Part shown: positions 1-8,741 of the stretch, piece after piece | How the letters are laid out: each line of letters starts with the position of its first letter | Position numbering within the stretch: the first letter of the stretch is position 1 | Assembly: GCA_019635415.1 (NCBI GenBank) | Contig: JAHBZN010000001.1 | Coordinates: forward strand, 1,364,001 to 1,428,000 | From: Ramlibacter sp. | Lineage (GTDB): Bacteria; Pseudomonadota; Gammaproteobacteria; Burkholderiales; Burkholderiaceae_C | Direction: 5' to 3' | Length of the DNA stretch: 64,000 nt | Notes under the pieces: generated by a model | Database searches by the model: none | Told to the model about the DNA's origin: nothing | What the model saw: the letters and a program-made list of their open reading frames with translations, nothing else | Translations under genes and position numbers: made by a program

Positions 1-580
1 GCTGCTGCAGCGCCGCCCCGACATCGCTTCGCGCGAACGCCGCGTGGCGCAGGCCAATGCACAAATCGGCATCGCGCAGGCGGCCTATTACCCCAGCATC
101 GGCCTGAGCGCGTCGGTGGGCACCAGTGGCCCGCGCATCGCGGACCTGCTGAGTCCGTCCCACCTGGTGTGGGCGCTGGGCGCCTCGCTGGCCCAGAACC
201 TGTTCAACGCCGGCGCCACGGGCGCGCGGGTGGATGCGGCCCGTGCCGCGCTGGACCAGGCCGCCGCGCAGTACCGCCAGACCGTGCTCGCGGCGTTCCA
301 GGATGTGGAGAACCAGCTCGTGGCGACCCGCGTGCTGCAGGAGCAGCAGGTGCTGCGCGAACAGGCGTCGCGCGCGGCGGATGAGGCCGAGCAGCTGCAG
401 CTCAACCGCTACCAGGCCGGACAGGTCAGTTTCACGGAAGTCATTGCCGCCCAGGCCGCGGCCCGCAGCGCGCGCCGCGCGCTGGTGCAACTGCAGGCGG
501 ACCGCCAGACGGCGGCCATTGCGCTGATCCAGGCGCTGGGCGGCGGCTGGCAGGCCCCCACGACCCCCGGTTCACCCTGA
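1..580 (+). CDS. Outer membrane efflux lipoprotein, NodT/OprM family (C-terminal part)
   Basis: This is the C-terminal ~193 residues of an RND-type efflux outer membrane channel; the gene begins before the window and is open from base 2. The first residues read LLQRRPDIASRERRVAQANA, the signature that precedes the second helical hairpin of NodT/OprM proteins. A long alpha-helical coiled stretch follows, and the protein ends with the usual alanine-rich tail (ALIQALGGGW). The channel would span the outer membrane and dock with an inner-membrane pump and adaptor encoded upstream. The stop codon's last base is the first base of a 55-nt intergenic repeat. The family is clear; the substrate cannot be inferred. 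Confidence 0.9.
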   Translation, partial: LLQRRPDIASRERRVAQANAQIGIAQAAYYPSIGLSASVGTSGPRIADLLSPSHLVWALGASLAQNLFNAGATGARVDAARAALDQAAAQYRQTVLAAFQDVENQLVATRVLQEQQVLREQASRAADEAEQLQLNRYQAGQVSFTEVIAAQAAARSARRALVQLQADRQTAAIALIQALGGGWQAPTTPGSP

Positions 581-634
581 AAAGTGCCTGAAGCCCAGTA
601 GTGGCTGCCACTGTTCGCTATGAAAATCAGAGCA
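580..634 (+). repeat. 55-nt interspersed repeat, copy 1
   Basis: First of six 55-nt elements of identical length (others at 3592, 23258, 29717, 47395 and 58890). It starts with AAAA at the efflux gene's stop codon and ends in AGCA six bases before the convergent MFS gene's stop. This is the most diverged copy: the GTAGCCCTTG core reads GAAGCCCAGT. The CACT block and the GCTAT near position 38 are retained. It sits between convergent genes, where a bidirectional 3'-end signal would be useful. Confidence 0.7.
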
Positions 635-639
635 GGTGG

Positions 640-2100
640 CTAGCCGGCTGACCTGGCCAGGCGGTTGGCCCAGGCCTGCAGGCCGGCCACCAGCAGCGCT
701 GAAGCGCACAGGTACAGCAGCGCCACGCCCAGCGCCGAGCCCCAGGCGTGCGCATCGGTCGCGCCCTGCAGCCGGCCGTAAAACAGGATGCCGATCAGGG
801 CCACGCCCAGCGCATTGCCCGCCTGCTGCACGGTGGCGATCGTGCCCGAGGCCACGCCCGCATGCTGGGGCGGCAGGCCAGCCAGCACCGCGGAAACCAG
901 GGGCGCCATCACCAGCCCCAGGCCCGCGCCCTGCAGCAACAGCAGCGGCACCATCCAGAACAGGGTGGATGGCCCGGCCCACAGCGTCACGTTCAGGCAT
1001 TGCAGCGCATGACCCAGCGCCAGCAGCAACGCGCCACGCGCGATGGGCGCCCCGCCGAGCCACCGCGCCAGGCCCGGCGCCGCCCAGGAGGTGGCAAAGA
1101 AGCCCGCGGCCAGTGCCGTGAAGATCAACCCTGAGGGCAGCGGCGCCAGGCCCAGCCCCTGCTGCATGTACAGCGCAAGCACGAAATACAGCGAGGCATT
1201 GCCAGCATAGAACGCCAGCGTGGTGGCCAGGCCCAGCACAAAGCTGCGGTGCGCGAGCAGGGCCGGCGCCAGCAGGGGCGCGCCGCCGCGCCGGCCCAAC
1301 CACCGTTGCTGCAGCGCGAAGGCCACAGCCAGCGGCAGGGCCAGCGCCAGGCTCAGCAAGCTCCACAGCGGCCAGCCCTGCTCGCGCCCCTCCACCAGCG
1401 GCAGCACTACCGCCGTGCAGACGGCCGCGGCCAGTGCCGCGCCCGCCAAGTCCAGCCGCGCGCCGGCCTTGTTCGCCAGCGGCGGGAGTAGCCGTGGTGC
1501 CAGCGCCAGCGCGGCCAGGCCCACCGGCACGTTGATGAGGAAGCAGCTGCGCCAGCCCAGCCCGGCCAGGTTGGCGTGGATCAGCAGGCCGCCCACGAGC
1601 TGGCCCAGCGTGGCCCCCAGGCCCAGCGTGAGCCCGTAGGCGGCGAACGCGCGGGCGCGCCGCTCACCGGTGTAGACCAGGCCCATCATGGCCAGCACCT
1701 GGGGCTGCAGCAGCGCGCCGGCCAGGCCCTGCAGCACCCGCGCCGCCACCAGCGTGCCGGCGTCGGGTGCCAGGCCGCAGGCGGCCGAAGCCAGCGTGAA
1801 CAGCGCCAGCCCGGTCATGAACATGCGCCGGCGGCCGAAGATGTCGCCCAGCCGGCCGCCCGTGATCAGCCCGGCGGCCGTGGCCAGGCCGTAACCGGCC
1901 ACCACCATCTGCAGCGTGGCGGCGCTGCTGTGCAGTTCGCCTTGCATCGAGGGCAGGGCGACGTTGACGATGAAAAAGTCCAGCACCACCATGAAGGTGC
2001 CGCTGAGCATGATGAGCAGCGCGGGCCAGCCGGGGGCGGTGCCCGGGGACGCCAGGGCCGCGGCGGCTGGCGGATGCGGGGTGAGTCGGGTGGAGGTCAT
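640..2100 (-). CDS. MFS multidrug exporter, DHA2 (14-helix) family
   Basis: A 486-residue inner-membrane proton-driven exporter of the EmrB/QacA type. After a short Pro/Ala-rich N-terminus comes the first helix containing FMVVLDFFIVNVALPSMQ, the DHA2 motif with its membrane-embedded Asp. The loop 2-3 motif GGRLGDIFGRRRMF (MFS motif A) is followed by alternating hydrophobic segments consistent with 14 helices. The start at 2100 (MTSTRL) was chosen because the upstream in-frame extension is Pro/Arg-rich and not MFS-like. It converges on the efflux channel gene but is on the other strand, so joint function is only a suggestion. Substrate unknown. Confidence 0.88.
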   Translation of the reverse strand: MTSTRLTPHPPAAAALASPGTAPGWPALLIMLSGTFMVVLDFFIVNVALPSMQGELHSSAATLQMVVAGYGLATAAGLITGGRLGDIFGRRRMFMTGLALFTLASAACGLAPDAGTLVAARVLQGLAGALLQPQVLAMMGLVYTGERRARAFAAYGLTLGLGATLGQLVGGLLIHANLAGLGWRSCFLINVPVGLAALALAPRLLPPLANKAGARLDLAGAALAAAVCTAVVLPLVEGREQGWPLWSLLSLALALPLAVAFALQQRWLGRRGGAPLLAPALLAHRSFVLGLATTLAFYAGNASLYFVLALYMQQGLGLAPLPSGLIFTALAAGFFATSWAAPGLARWLGGAPIARGALLLALGHALQCLNVTLWAGPSTLFWMVPLLLLQGAGLGLVMAPLVSAVLAGLPPQHAGVASGTIATVQQAGNALGVALIGILFYGRLQGATDAHAWGSALGVALLYLCASALLVAGLQAWANRLARSAG

Positions 2101-2162
2101 GGTGTCGAGTGTGGAAAGGGTCACCGCCGCAGGGCAATGACCTGGGAGGTCATGGCGGGGCC

Positions 2163-2540
2163 TCAGGACGCGGCTGGCGTGGGGAGGATGAACTGGTAGT
2201 CGGTCGCAATGCGGCCATCGGCGGACAGCCGCAGGAACTCCAGGCCCAGGGCTTCCACCTGCGGTTGGCCGGGGCGGACCATGTGCCAATGGAACATCAG
2301 GCTGTCATGCAGCGCCTGCACCGCGCCGGCGCGGCGGAAGCAGAAGCCCAGATCCCGCACGTTCTTTTCGTAGGCACCGGTCACGCGGCGGGCCAGCGCC
2401 TCGTGCCCCTGGGCCTGCTGGGTGCGCACGTGGTGGCTGCCGTCCGGCAACCACAGGGCGGCAATGGAGGCTTCGCGCTGGACGGGGTCGGGCTCGTTCC
2501 ACAGGGCGATGTAGCGGTCGGCAAATGCTTCGGGGTTCAC
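2163..2540 (-). CDS. SnoaL/NTF2-like fold protein
   Basis: A 125-residue protein of the SnoaL-like NTF2 superfamily, recognised from its N-terminal pattern (FADRYIALWNEPDPVQREASIAALW) and alternating strand pattern ending in DYQFI. Members are small cone-shaped hydrolases, isomerases or ligand-binding proteins; no specific reaction can be assigned. A GTG start at 2540 is preferred: AAGGA lies five bases upstream, whereas a longer reading would overlap the start of the divergent AraC gene. That divergent regulator, about 107 bp away, is the obvious candidate controller. Confidence 0.7.
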   Translation of the reverse strand: MNPEAFADRYIALWNEPDPVQREASIAALWLPDGSHHVRTQQAQGHEALARRVTGAYEKNVRDLGFCFRRAGAVQALHDSLMFHWHMVRPGQPQVEALGLEFLRLSADGRIATDYQFILPTPAAS

Positions 2541-2647
2541 GGCGTTCCTTCGAGGTGTTGGGATGGGCCATGATCCTGCGAGCTGGTTGGACAATGAATG
2601 CCTGAAAGCGGCAAAATCATGTCTGTTCATCCACTTTCTCAAGAGCC

Positions 2648-3592
2648 ATGGATCCACTCGATGATGTGTTTGCCGCCATGCAGGTGCGCAGCGCGCTGTA
2701 CGCGCGGCTGGAGGCGCGTGCGCCCTGGGGCGTGAGCCTGGCCGGCGGCGAGGCGGCCCGTTTTGGCATGGTGGTGCGCGGCAGCTGCCTGCTGGAGGTG
2801 CCAGGCCATCCGCCGGTGTCGCTCGCCGCGGGCGATTGCTATGTGCTGGCGCACGGCACGCCGCACGTGCTGCGCGACCATGCCCTGACGCCCACGGTGA
2901 GCTGCGCCTCGGTGGTGCGCGACCGCATTGGTGGCGTGGTCGAGCTGGGCGGCAGCGGGGCCGCGGCCACCTTGCTGTGCGGCTGGTTTCATTTCGATCC
3001 CGAGGCCGCGCGGCCGCTGCAGGATTTGCTACCGGTACTGCTGCATGTGCGCATGGACGAGGTGCGTGCCCAGGCGTTGCAGGGCACGCTGCAACTGCTG
3101 GCCATGGAAACCGGCGAGCCCGGCCTGGGTTCGGGCCTGGTGGTGAGCCGCCTGGCCGACATCCTGTTTGTGCAGGCGGTCCGGGCCCACGTGGTGGCCG
3201 CCGGCAGCGACACCGGCTGGCTGGGCGCGCTGACCGACCCGCGCATCGGCCCCGCGCTGCGCGCCATGCACAAGGACCTGGCCCATGGCTGGACGGTGGA
3301 CTCGCTGGCCGAGCTGGCCCGGCTCTCGCGCTCGGCCTTTGCGCTGCGCTTTCGCCAGCGCGTGGGGCAGGCGCCGCTGGACTACCTGTCGCGCTGGCGC
3401 ATGCGCAAGGCCGGGCTCCTGCTGCGCGAAGGCGCGCGCGGCCTGGGCGAGGTGGCCGGCGCCGTGGGCTACGAGTCGGAGGCGGCTTTCAGCAAGGCGT
3501 TCAAGCGCGCCACCGGCGTGGCGCCAGGTGCCTGGCGTTCACGCGGGCGTGAAGCCGCTGCGGGGCGCTCCATCGTCGCCACTTCAGAGTGA
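2648..3592 (+). CDS. AraC-family transcriptional regulator with N-terminal cupin
   Basis: A 314-residue regulator. Residues ~1-190 form a cupin-type sensor (AraC_binding/Cupin_6 style, with GVSLAGGEAARFGMVVRGSC and LAAGDCYVLAHGTPHVL). Residues ~205-300 contain the two helix-turn-helix units of AraC proteins (WTVDSLAELARLSRSAFALRF, then GEVAGAVGYESEAAFSKAFK). In this subfamily the cupin binds a small ligand and the gene next door is usually the target, here the divergent NTF2-like gene or the MFS exporter behind it. The stop codon runs straight into a copy of the 55-nt repeat. Ligand unknown. Confidence 0.88.
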   Translation: MDPLDDVFAAMQVRSALYARLEARAPWGVSLAGGEAARFGMVVRGSCLLEVPGHPPVSLAAGDCYVLAHGTPHVLRDHALTPTVSCASVVRDRIGGVVELGGSGAAATLLCGWFHFDPEAARPLQDLLPVLLHVRMDEVRAQALQGTLQLLAMETGEPGLGSGLVVSRLADILFVQAVRAHVVAAGSDTGWLGALTDPRIGPALRAMHKDLAHGWTVDSLAELARLSRSAFALRFRQRVGQAPLDYLSRWRMRKAGLLLREGARGLGEVAGAVGYESEAAFSKAFKRATGVAPGAWRSRGREAAAGRSIVATSE

Positions 3593-3646
3593 AAAGTGGC
3601 TGTAGCCCTTGTGCAGCGGCCACTGTGTGCTACTAAAACAGGAGCA
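3592..3646 (+). repeat. 55-nt interspersed repeat, copy 2
   Basis: A well-conserved copy: AAAAGTGGC, then TGTAGCCCTTG, GCCACT near position 28-33, GCTAC at 38-42 and GAGCA at the end. AGTGGC can pair with GCCACT and GTAGC with GCTAC in an interleaved (pseudoknot-like) order. It begins on the last base of the AraC stop codon and ends two bases before the stop of the convergent nth gene. Confidence 0.8.
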
Positions 3647-3648
3647 GA

Positions 3649-4287
3649 TCAGGGCGCCGGCGTTTTGGGCTGGAAGTCGCAGCAGGCGGCGACCGCGCAC
3701 CGGTAGCACTGCGGCTTGCGCGCCAGGCACACATAGCGCCCGTGCAGGATCAGCCAGTGGTGGGCATCCACGAGGTATTCGGGCGGCACGCGTTTCATCA
3801 GGGCCATCTCGACCGCGTACGTGTTCTTGCCCGGGGCCAGCCCGGTGCGGTTGCCGACGCGGAAGATGTGCGTGTCCACCGCCATGGCCGGTTCGCCAAA
3901 GGCCACGTTGAGCACCACGTTGGCCGTCTTGCGGCCCACGCCGGGCAGGGCTTCCAGCGCCTCGCGCGTGCGCGGCACCTCGCCGCCATGCAGCTCGACG
4001 AGCATGCGGCAGGCCTCCATCAGATGACGGGCCTTGCTGCGGTACAGCCCGATGGTCTTGATGTAGTCCTCCAGCCCCTGCAGCCCGAGGTCGAGAATCG
4101 CCTGGGGCGTGTTGGCCACGGGAAACAGCTTTCGGGTGGCCTTGTTCACGCCCACGTCGGTGGCCTGGGCGCTGAGCAGCACGGCGGCCATGAGTTCGAA
4201 CACGCTGGTGAATTCGAGTTCGGTGCTGGGCTGCGGGTTGCTGGCCTTCAGGGTGGCGAAGAAGGTGGCGATCTGCTCTTTTTTCAT
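3649..4287 (-). CDS. nth: Endonuclease III (DNA glycosylase/AP lyase)
   Basis: A 212-residue base-excision-repair enzyme that removes oxidised pyrimidines and nicks the abasic site. Visible signatures are the helix-hairpin-helix LPGVGRKTANVV with the catalytic Lys in GRKTA, the catalytic Asp in AVDTHIFRV, and a C-terminal [4Fe-4S] motif C-x6-C-x2-C-x5-C (CLARKPQCYRCAVAACC). Length matches bacterial Nth. It starts at 4287 (MKKEQI), as usual for the family. It converges on the AraC gene with the 55-nt repeat between them. Confidence 0.97.
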   Translation of the reverse strand: MKKEQIATFFATLKASNPQPSTELEFTSVFELMAAVLLSAQATDVGVNKATRKLFPVANTPQAILDLGLQGLEDYIKTIGLYRSKARHLMEACRMLVELHGGEVPRTREALEALPGVGRKTANVVLNVAFGEPAMAVDTHIFRVGNRTGLAPGKNTYAVEMALMKRVPPEYLVDAHHWLILHGRYVCLARKPQCYRCAVAACCDFQPKTPAP

Positions 4288-4373
4288 CCGGCCGAGTGTA
4301 GGGCGGCGGTGAGCGGGTTGTGCCGGGGCGCCACTGGCCCTATGCTCGGGATGTCGAACTTTGGGGGTACATC

Positions 4374-4811
4374 ATGTACAAGCGAATCCTGTTGGCCTAT
4401 GACGGGTCGGACGCTGGCCAGAAAGCCCTGCTGGACTGCCAGGACCTGGCCCACTGGGGCGGCGCCGATCTGTTCCTGGTGGCCGTGATGCCTCTGACCA
4501 TGGCCTACGTCGGCCTCGAAGGCGGGGTCTACGACGTGGAGCTGGAGCGCCGTGAAAAGGACAAGTACCAGGCGGTGCTCGACGACGGCATCAAGCGCCT
4601 GTCCGAGGCAGGCTACGCGGCGCAGGGCGAGGTCGTGATGGGAGACCCGATTGGCGAGATCGCCAAGTTTGCCAGCCGGGTCGAGTCCGACCTCGTGGTG
4701 GTGGGGCACAAGCATCTGGACAGCTGGGCCGCGCGCTGGTGGCGCGGCTCGATCTCGGGCGCGCTCATCGAGCATTCGCCCTGCAGCGTGCTGGTGGTCA
4801 TCACGCACTGA
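4374..4811 (+). CDS. Universal stress protein, UspA family
   Basis: A 145-residue single-domain Usp. The N-terminus MYKRILLAYDGSDAGQKAL gives strand 1 and the Asp that contacts nucleotide. The C-terminal GHKHLDSWAARWWRGSISGA followed by IEHSPCSVLVV is the G-x2-G-x9-G(S/T)-type ATP-binding region, with the first Gly followed by HKH rather than the usual RG. The start at 4374 has a GGGGG run upstream and matches family starts. It is a monocistron divergent from nth and probably cytoplasmic. Confidence 0.92.
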   Translation: MYKRILLAYDGSDAGQKALLDCQDLAHWGGADLFLVAVMPLTMAYVGLEGGVYDVELERREKDKYQAVLDDGIKRLSEAGYAAQGEVVMGDPIGEIAKFASRVESDLVVVGHKHLDSWAARWWRGSISGALIEHSPCSVLVVITH

Positions 4812-4955
4812 TTCCCTGCGCGATTCAACGGGCGCCCGCACCGGCTGCGCGGCCTGCTTGGAGCTGGCTTGCGGGGCCGCCGCGCCCTTGCCGGGCGAGA
4901 ACAATTGCACGAAAACCGGGCGGGCTGCGTCAGGCTGTCCCGAACGCGACTATTT

Positions 4956-4985
4956 GTTACTGGATGTAATGTAACCATCTGGTTA
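4956..4985. promoter_or_regulatory. Overlapping dyads upstream of the periplasmic receptor gene
   Basis: Two overlapping inverted repeats lie in the AT-richer part of the 228-bp gap before the receptor at 5040. GTTAC (4956-4960) pairs with GTAAC (4971-4975), and TAACC (4972-4976) pairs with GGTTA (4981-4985). Sharing the central arm suggests alternative structures or a repressor/activator site. No regulator is encoded immediately upstream; the LysR gene at 6159 is the nearest. Confidence 0.35.
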
Positions 4986-5039
4986 ATAAGCATGCATAAC
5001 AAGTAGCCTTTTCGTGTTCAATTGCCTGACGGTGTTCCC

Positions 5040-6155
5040 ATGATCCAGATTTCCCGCATCGCCGCCGCGGTCGTCCTGACCTGCGCGTTTCCATTGTCAC
5101 AAGCCGCCGACAAGTGGGTCGTCGGCCAATCCGCGCCGCTGAGCGGCAACAACGCGGAGTTCGGCAAGGCCACCCGGGACGGCGCCAACGCGTGGTTTGC
5201 GTCACTCAACGCCAAAGGCGGCGTCGCCGGCCGCCAGATCGAACTGCTGACGATGGACGACAAGAACAGCCGCAAGGCGGCGGGTGAAAACACCAAGGCG
5301 CTTCTGCAGAACCCGCAACTGCTGGCCTTGTTTGGCTATGGCTCGGCCACGCTGAGCCTGGACAGCCTGCCGCAGGCCGAAGCGGCCGGCGTGGCCTTTG
5401 TGGCGCCGTTCTCCGGCGCCGAGCCGGTGCGCAAGAACACCCCTTCGCTGTTCACCATCCGCGCCTCCTATGGCGAGGAGATGGAGAAGATGCTCAACTT
5501 CTGGACCAGCCTGGGCCTCAAGCGCGTGAGCGTGGTTCATTACGACGACGAGGTCGGCAAGCAGAACCTGCAGGTGGTGACGGCCTATCTCAAAAAGGCG
5601 GGCCTGGTGCCGCAGGCGCTTTCGCTCAAGCGCAATGCGGCGGTGGGCAAGGCCGAAGTGCAGGCGCTGATCGCGCAGCAACCCGAGGTGATCCTCAACA
5701 CCGTGCTGTCCGGCGCCGCTGCCGAGATCCAGAAGGAGATGGTCGCTGCGGGGCGCCTCGTGCCGACCTCCAGCCTGTCTTTTGTGGGGGCTGACCAGTT
5801 CATCGCCGCCGCCGGCCCGGCCAGCGCCGGGGTGTCCATCTCGCAGGTGGTTCCCAACACCCGCTCGCCCATGCCCGCCGTGCGCGAGTGCGCCAAGGCA
5901 CTGGAAGCGGCCGGCATCAAGGAGCCCATGAACTCCACCCACCTGGAAGCCTGCTTTGGCGCCCGCGTGGTGGCCGAGGCGATCCGCCGCGCCAGGAAGC
6001 CCGTGTCGGCGCAGACCGTGCGTGACGCGCTGGCCAACCTGGGCACCCTGGACCTGGGGGGCTACCAGATCACCTTTGCTCCTGGCGCGCAACACGGCAG
6101 CAAGTACGTCGAACTGGCCATGGTGACCCGCGACGGCAAGCTGACCGGGCGCTGA
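5040..6155 (+). CDS. Periplasmic receptor, branched-chain amino acid (LivJ-like) type
   Basis: A 371-residue type I periplasmic binding protein of the ABC-transporter LIV family. A signal peptide (MIQISRIAAAVVLTCAFPLSQAA, cleaved near residue 22) is followed by WVVGQSAPLSGNNAEFGKATRDGANAW, a typical LivJ-family first strand and helix. Two Rossmann-like lobes follow. The ATG at 5040 is preferred over a TTG 18 bases upstream because it begins the signal peptide. No permease or ATPase genes are adjacent, so it is an orphan receptor that either borrows a transporter elsewhere or acts as a sensor. Ligand unknown. Confidence 0.88.
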   Translation: MIQISRIAAAVVLTCAFPLSQAADKWVVGQSAPLSGNNAEFGKATRDGANAWFASLNAKGGVAGRQIELLTMDDKNSRKAAGENTKALLQNPQLLALFGYGSATLSLDSLPQAEAAGVAFVAPFSGAEPVRKNTPSLFTIRASYGEEMEKMLNFWTSLGLKRVSVVHYDDEVGKQNLQVVTAYLKKAGLVPQALSLKRNAAVGKAEVQALIAQQPEVILNTVLSGAAAEIQKEMVAAGRLVPTSSLSFVGADQFIAAAGPASAGVSISQVVPNTRSPMPAVRECAKALEAAGIKEPMNSTHLEACFGARVVAEAIRRARKPVSAQTVRDALANLGTLDLGGYQITFAPGAQHGSKYVELAMVTRDGKLTGR

Positions 6156-6158
6156 TCC

Positions 6159-7025
6159 TCAAAGAGCCTTGATCTCGCGCACCAGCGCGGCCACCACGGC
6201 GGCGCTGCGTGATTCGCGCCGCTGCACCAGCGCAATCTGGCGCGACTCCGCCTGCGGCAGCTCGACCACGCGCAGCCGCGGGTCCGCGGCCCAGCGGCCG
6301 TCACGCAGCCGCGGCAGCACCGACAGGCCCAGGCCCGAGCGCACCAGCTCGACGATGCTCTCGATGGTGTTGAGCTCCAGGATTTCAGGGGGCGTGACCC
6401 GCAGCCTGCGCAGGGTGCGCTCCACCATCTGGCCGGTGTGCTGGCTGCGGTCAAACCGGATGAAGGGCTGGCTGCGCAGCAGGGCGCGCGGCACCGCCTC
6501 GGGCATGTTGCGGCCCACCAGCAGCACCATGGGCTCCGCGTACAGCGGCGTCCAGGCCAGGGTGGCGGTGGGGGTGCCGCGTTCCTTCACGGAAATGGCC
6601 GCGTCCAGCGCACCCGACGTGACCTGCGCCAGCAACTCCATGGACTTGGCTGCCAACACATGCAGTTCCAGTCCGGGGTGGCGCGACTTGAGGGCCAGCG
6701 TGGCCTCGACCAGCGGCCGGACCGCTGACACCACCGCCCCCAGGTTCAGCGTGCCGGACATCGGCCCCGCCGCGGGCGCGCTGGCCTGCATCTGGTCATA
6801 CAGCGCCACCATCTGGCGGGCCTGGGGCAGCAACTCGCGGCCTGCGTCATTGAGCACCACGGCCTTGCCCTGGCGCTCGAACAGCGGCCGGCGCATGTCG
6901 GCCTCCAGCGCGCGCATCTGCTGGCCCACGGCCGCCTGCGTCAGCGCCACGCGCTGCGCGGCGGCGGCGAACGAGCCCTCGTGGGCGGCGGCCAGAAAGG
7001 TGCGCAGGAGGCGGATGCTGCTCAT
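6159..7025 (-). CDS. LysR-family regulator, divergent from the GGT-family gene
   Basis: A 288-residue LysR protein. The N-terminal winged helix-turn-helix reads LRTFLAAAHEGSFAAAAQRV, then LTQAAVGQQMRALEADM. The rest is the two-lobed effector domain. Its start is 85 bp from the start of the divergent gamma-glutamyltransferase-family gene at 7110, and two inverted repeats occupy that gap (7037-7079). Activation of that gene by a peptide or amino-acid-derived inducer is the natural inference. Its 3' end abuts the receptor at 5040 (3-bp gap, convergent). Confidence 0.9.
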   Translation of the reverse strand: MSSIRLLRTFLAAAHEGSFAAAAQRVALTQAAVGQQMRALEADMRRPLFERQGKAVVLNDAGRELLPQARQMVALYDQMQASAPAAGPMSGTLNLGAVVSAVRPLVEATLALKSRHPGLELHVLAAKSMELLAQVTSGALDAAISVKERGTPTATLAWTPLYAEPMVLLVGRNMPEAVPRALLRSQPFIRFDRSQHTGQMVERTLRRLRVTPPEILELNTIESIVELVRSGLGLSVLPRLRDGRWAADPRLRVVELPQAESRQIALVQRRESRSAAVVAALVREIKAL

Positions 7026-7036
7026 GGCCCGTCATG

Positions 7037-7079
7037 CTAAAGCAATTGTTTAGGGTGGCTAAAGCATTATTCGCTTTGG
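7037..7079. promoter_or_regulatory. Two dyads in the LysR/GGT divergent promoter region
   Basis: CTAAA (7037-7041) with TTTAG (7049-7053), and CTAAAGC (7059-7065) with GCTTTGG (7073-7079, one mismatch). The two share the half-site CTAAAGCA and start 22 bp apart, about two helical turns, as expected for a LysR tetramer contacting recognition and activation sites. The region lies between the starts at 7025 and 7110. Confidence 0.5.
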
Positions 7080-7109
7080 CTTTTTTGTCAGGCTTTCGAT
7101 AATCGGGCC

Positions 7110-8732
7110 ATGGCTTTCAACTACACCAACCCCTACACGACCACGCGGCTGCCGGTTTTTGCGCGCAACGTGGTGTCCACCTCCCACCCGCTGGCGGCTC
7201 AGGCCGGCCTGCGCATGATGTACAAGGGCGGCAACGCGGTGGACGCGGCCATTGCCGCCGCGGCCACCATCACCCTGACCGAGCCCGTGAGCAACGGGCT
7301 GGGCAGCGATGCCTTCGCCATCCTCTGGGACGGCCAGGAACTGCATGGTCTCAATGCGTCGGGCCGCGCGCCCGCCACCTGGACGCCCGATTACTTCAAG
7401 CGCAAGTACGGCGCTGACGCGGTGGCCCCGCCCAAGCGGGGGTTTGACTCGGTCACTGTGCCGGGCGCCGTGGCCAGCTGGGTGGCCCTGAGCGAGCGCT
7501 TTGGCAAGCTGCCTTTTGCCGACCTTCTGGAGCCCGCCATCGAGATCGCCGAGCGCGGCTACCTCATGCCCACCGTGGTCCAGCAGAAATGGGCGGCGGC
7601 CACGCCCGAGCTGCAGGGCCTGCCGGGCTTCGCGCAGAACTTCCTGCCCTGGGGCCGCGCCCCCGAAGTGGGCGAACTGTTCCAGTTCAAGGCGGCTGCC
7701 CGCGGCCTGCGCGCGATTGCCGGGAGCAAGGGCGCGGCCTTCTATGGTGGCGAAATCGCCGAGGCCATCGAGAAGTTCTCGGCCGCCCACGGCGGCAGCC
7801 TCACGGCTAGGGACTTTGCCGCGTACCAGCCCGAATGGGTCAAGCCCATCGGCAAGAACTACCGGGGCTACACGCTGCACGAGATCCCGCCCAACGGCCA
7901 GGGCATTGCCGCGCTGATCGCGCTCGGTATCCTGGACCAGTTCGACGTGGCGGGCCTGCCGGTGGACGGCGTGGATTCGCAGCACCTGCAGATCGAAGCC
8001 ATGAAACTCGCGTTCGCCGATGTCTACCGCTACGTGGCCGAGCCCGCGAGCATGGAAGTGACGGCCGAGCAGATGCTCGACCCGGCCTACCTGGCCAGCC
8101 GCGCGAAGCTGATCGACATGAAGAAGGCGCAGGACTTTGGCGCGGGCAACCCGGTCAAGGGCGGCACCATCTACCTCACCGCCGCCGATGAGAACGGCAT
8201 GATGATCAGCTTCATCCAGAGCAACTACATGGGCTTCGGTTCGGGCTGCGTCGAGCCGGAGTTTGGCATCAGCCTGCAGAACCGCGGCCACGCCTTCAGC
8301 GTGCGGGCCGATTCGTACAACCCGGCCAACCTGGTGGCGCCGGGCAAACGGCCGTTCCACACCATCATTCCGGCGTTCCTCACCAAGGAGGGCCAGCCCG
8401 TGATGAGCTATGGCGTGATGGGCGCCAACATGCAACCCCAGGGCCACATGCAGACGCTGGTGCGCATGCTCGACTACGGCCAGAACCCGCAGGCGGCCTG
8501 CGATGCTCCGCGCTGGCGCTACAACGAGGGACTGGAGATCAACGTCGAGCAGCAGATGGACCTGTCCACCGTGCAGGGCCTGGCGCAGCGGGGCCACGTC
8601 ATGGAAGTCATCAACGACAACTACCAGGACTTCGGCGCCGGCCAGTTCATCTGGCGGATGGGCGATCCCAAGGTGCAGGGCTACGTGGCCGCGAGCGACG
8701 CGCGGCGCGACGGGCTGGCGGCCGGCTTCTGA
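7110..8732 (+). CDS. Gamma-glutamyltransferase-family N-terminal-nucleophile hydrolase
   Basis: A 540-residue Ntn-hydrolase of the GGT family. Conserved blocks are STSHPLAAQAGLRMMYKGGNA (N-terminal), GFDSVTVPGAVASW, and the maturation site GGTIYLTAADENG, where Thr353 would become the new N-terminal nucleophile after autocleavage. SNYMGFGSG and GFGAGQF-like blocks follow. There is no signal peptide, unlike E. coli GGT. This fits the cytoplasmic YwrD-like branch, whose members cleave gamma-glutamyl compounds or act as acylases. It is controlled, by inference, by the divergent LysR; the receptor at 5040 may import the substrate. Confidence 0.88.
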   Translation: MAFNYTNPYTTTRLPVFARNVVSTSHPLAAQAGLRMMYKGGNAVDAAIAAAATITLTEPVSNGLGSDAFAILWDGQELHGLNASGRAPATWTPDYFKRKYGADAVAPPKRGFDSVTVPGAVASWVALSERFGKLPFADLLEPAIEIAERGYLMPTVVQQKWAAATPELQGLPGFAQNFLPWGRAPEVGELFQFKAAARGLRAIAGSKGAAFYGGEIAEAIEKFSAAHGGSLTARDFAAYQPEWVKPIGKNYRGYTLHEIPPNGQGIAALIALGILDQFDVAGLPVDGVDSQHLQIEAMKLAFADVYRYVAEPASMEVTAEQMLDPAYLASRAKLIDMKKAQDFGAGNPVKGGTIYLTAADENGMMISFIQSNYMGFGSGCVEPEFGISLQNRGHAFSVRADSYNPANLVAPGKRPFHTIIPAFLTKEGQPVMSYGVMGANMQPQGHMQTLVRMLDYGQNPQAACDAPRWRYNEGLEINVEQQMDLSTVQGLAQRGHVMEVINDNYQDFGAGQFIWRMGDPKVQGYVAASDARRDGLAAGF

Positions 8733-8741
8733 GCCGCGGGC

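Noticed and set aside
7059..8597. 512-codon open frame antisense to the GGT-family gene
   Set aside because: His/Arg/Gly/Ala-biased composition typical of the reverse strand of high-GC genes; the sense strand encodes a well-conserved enzyme.
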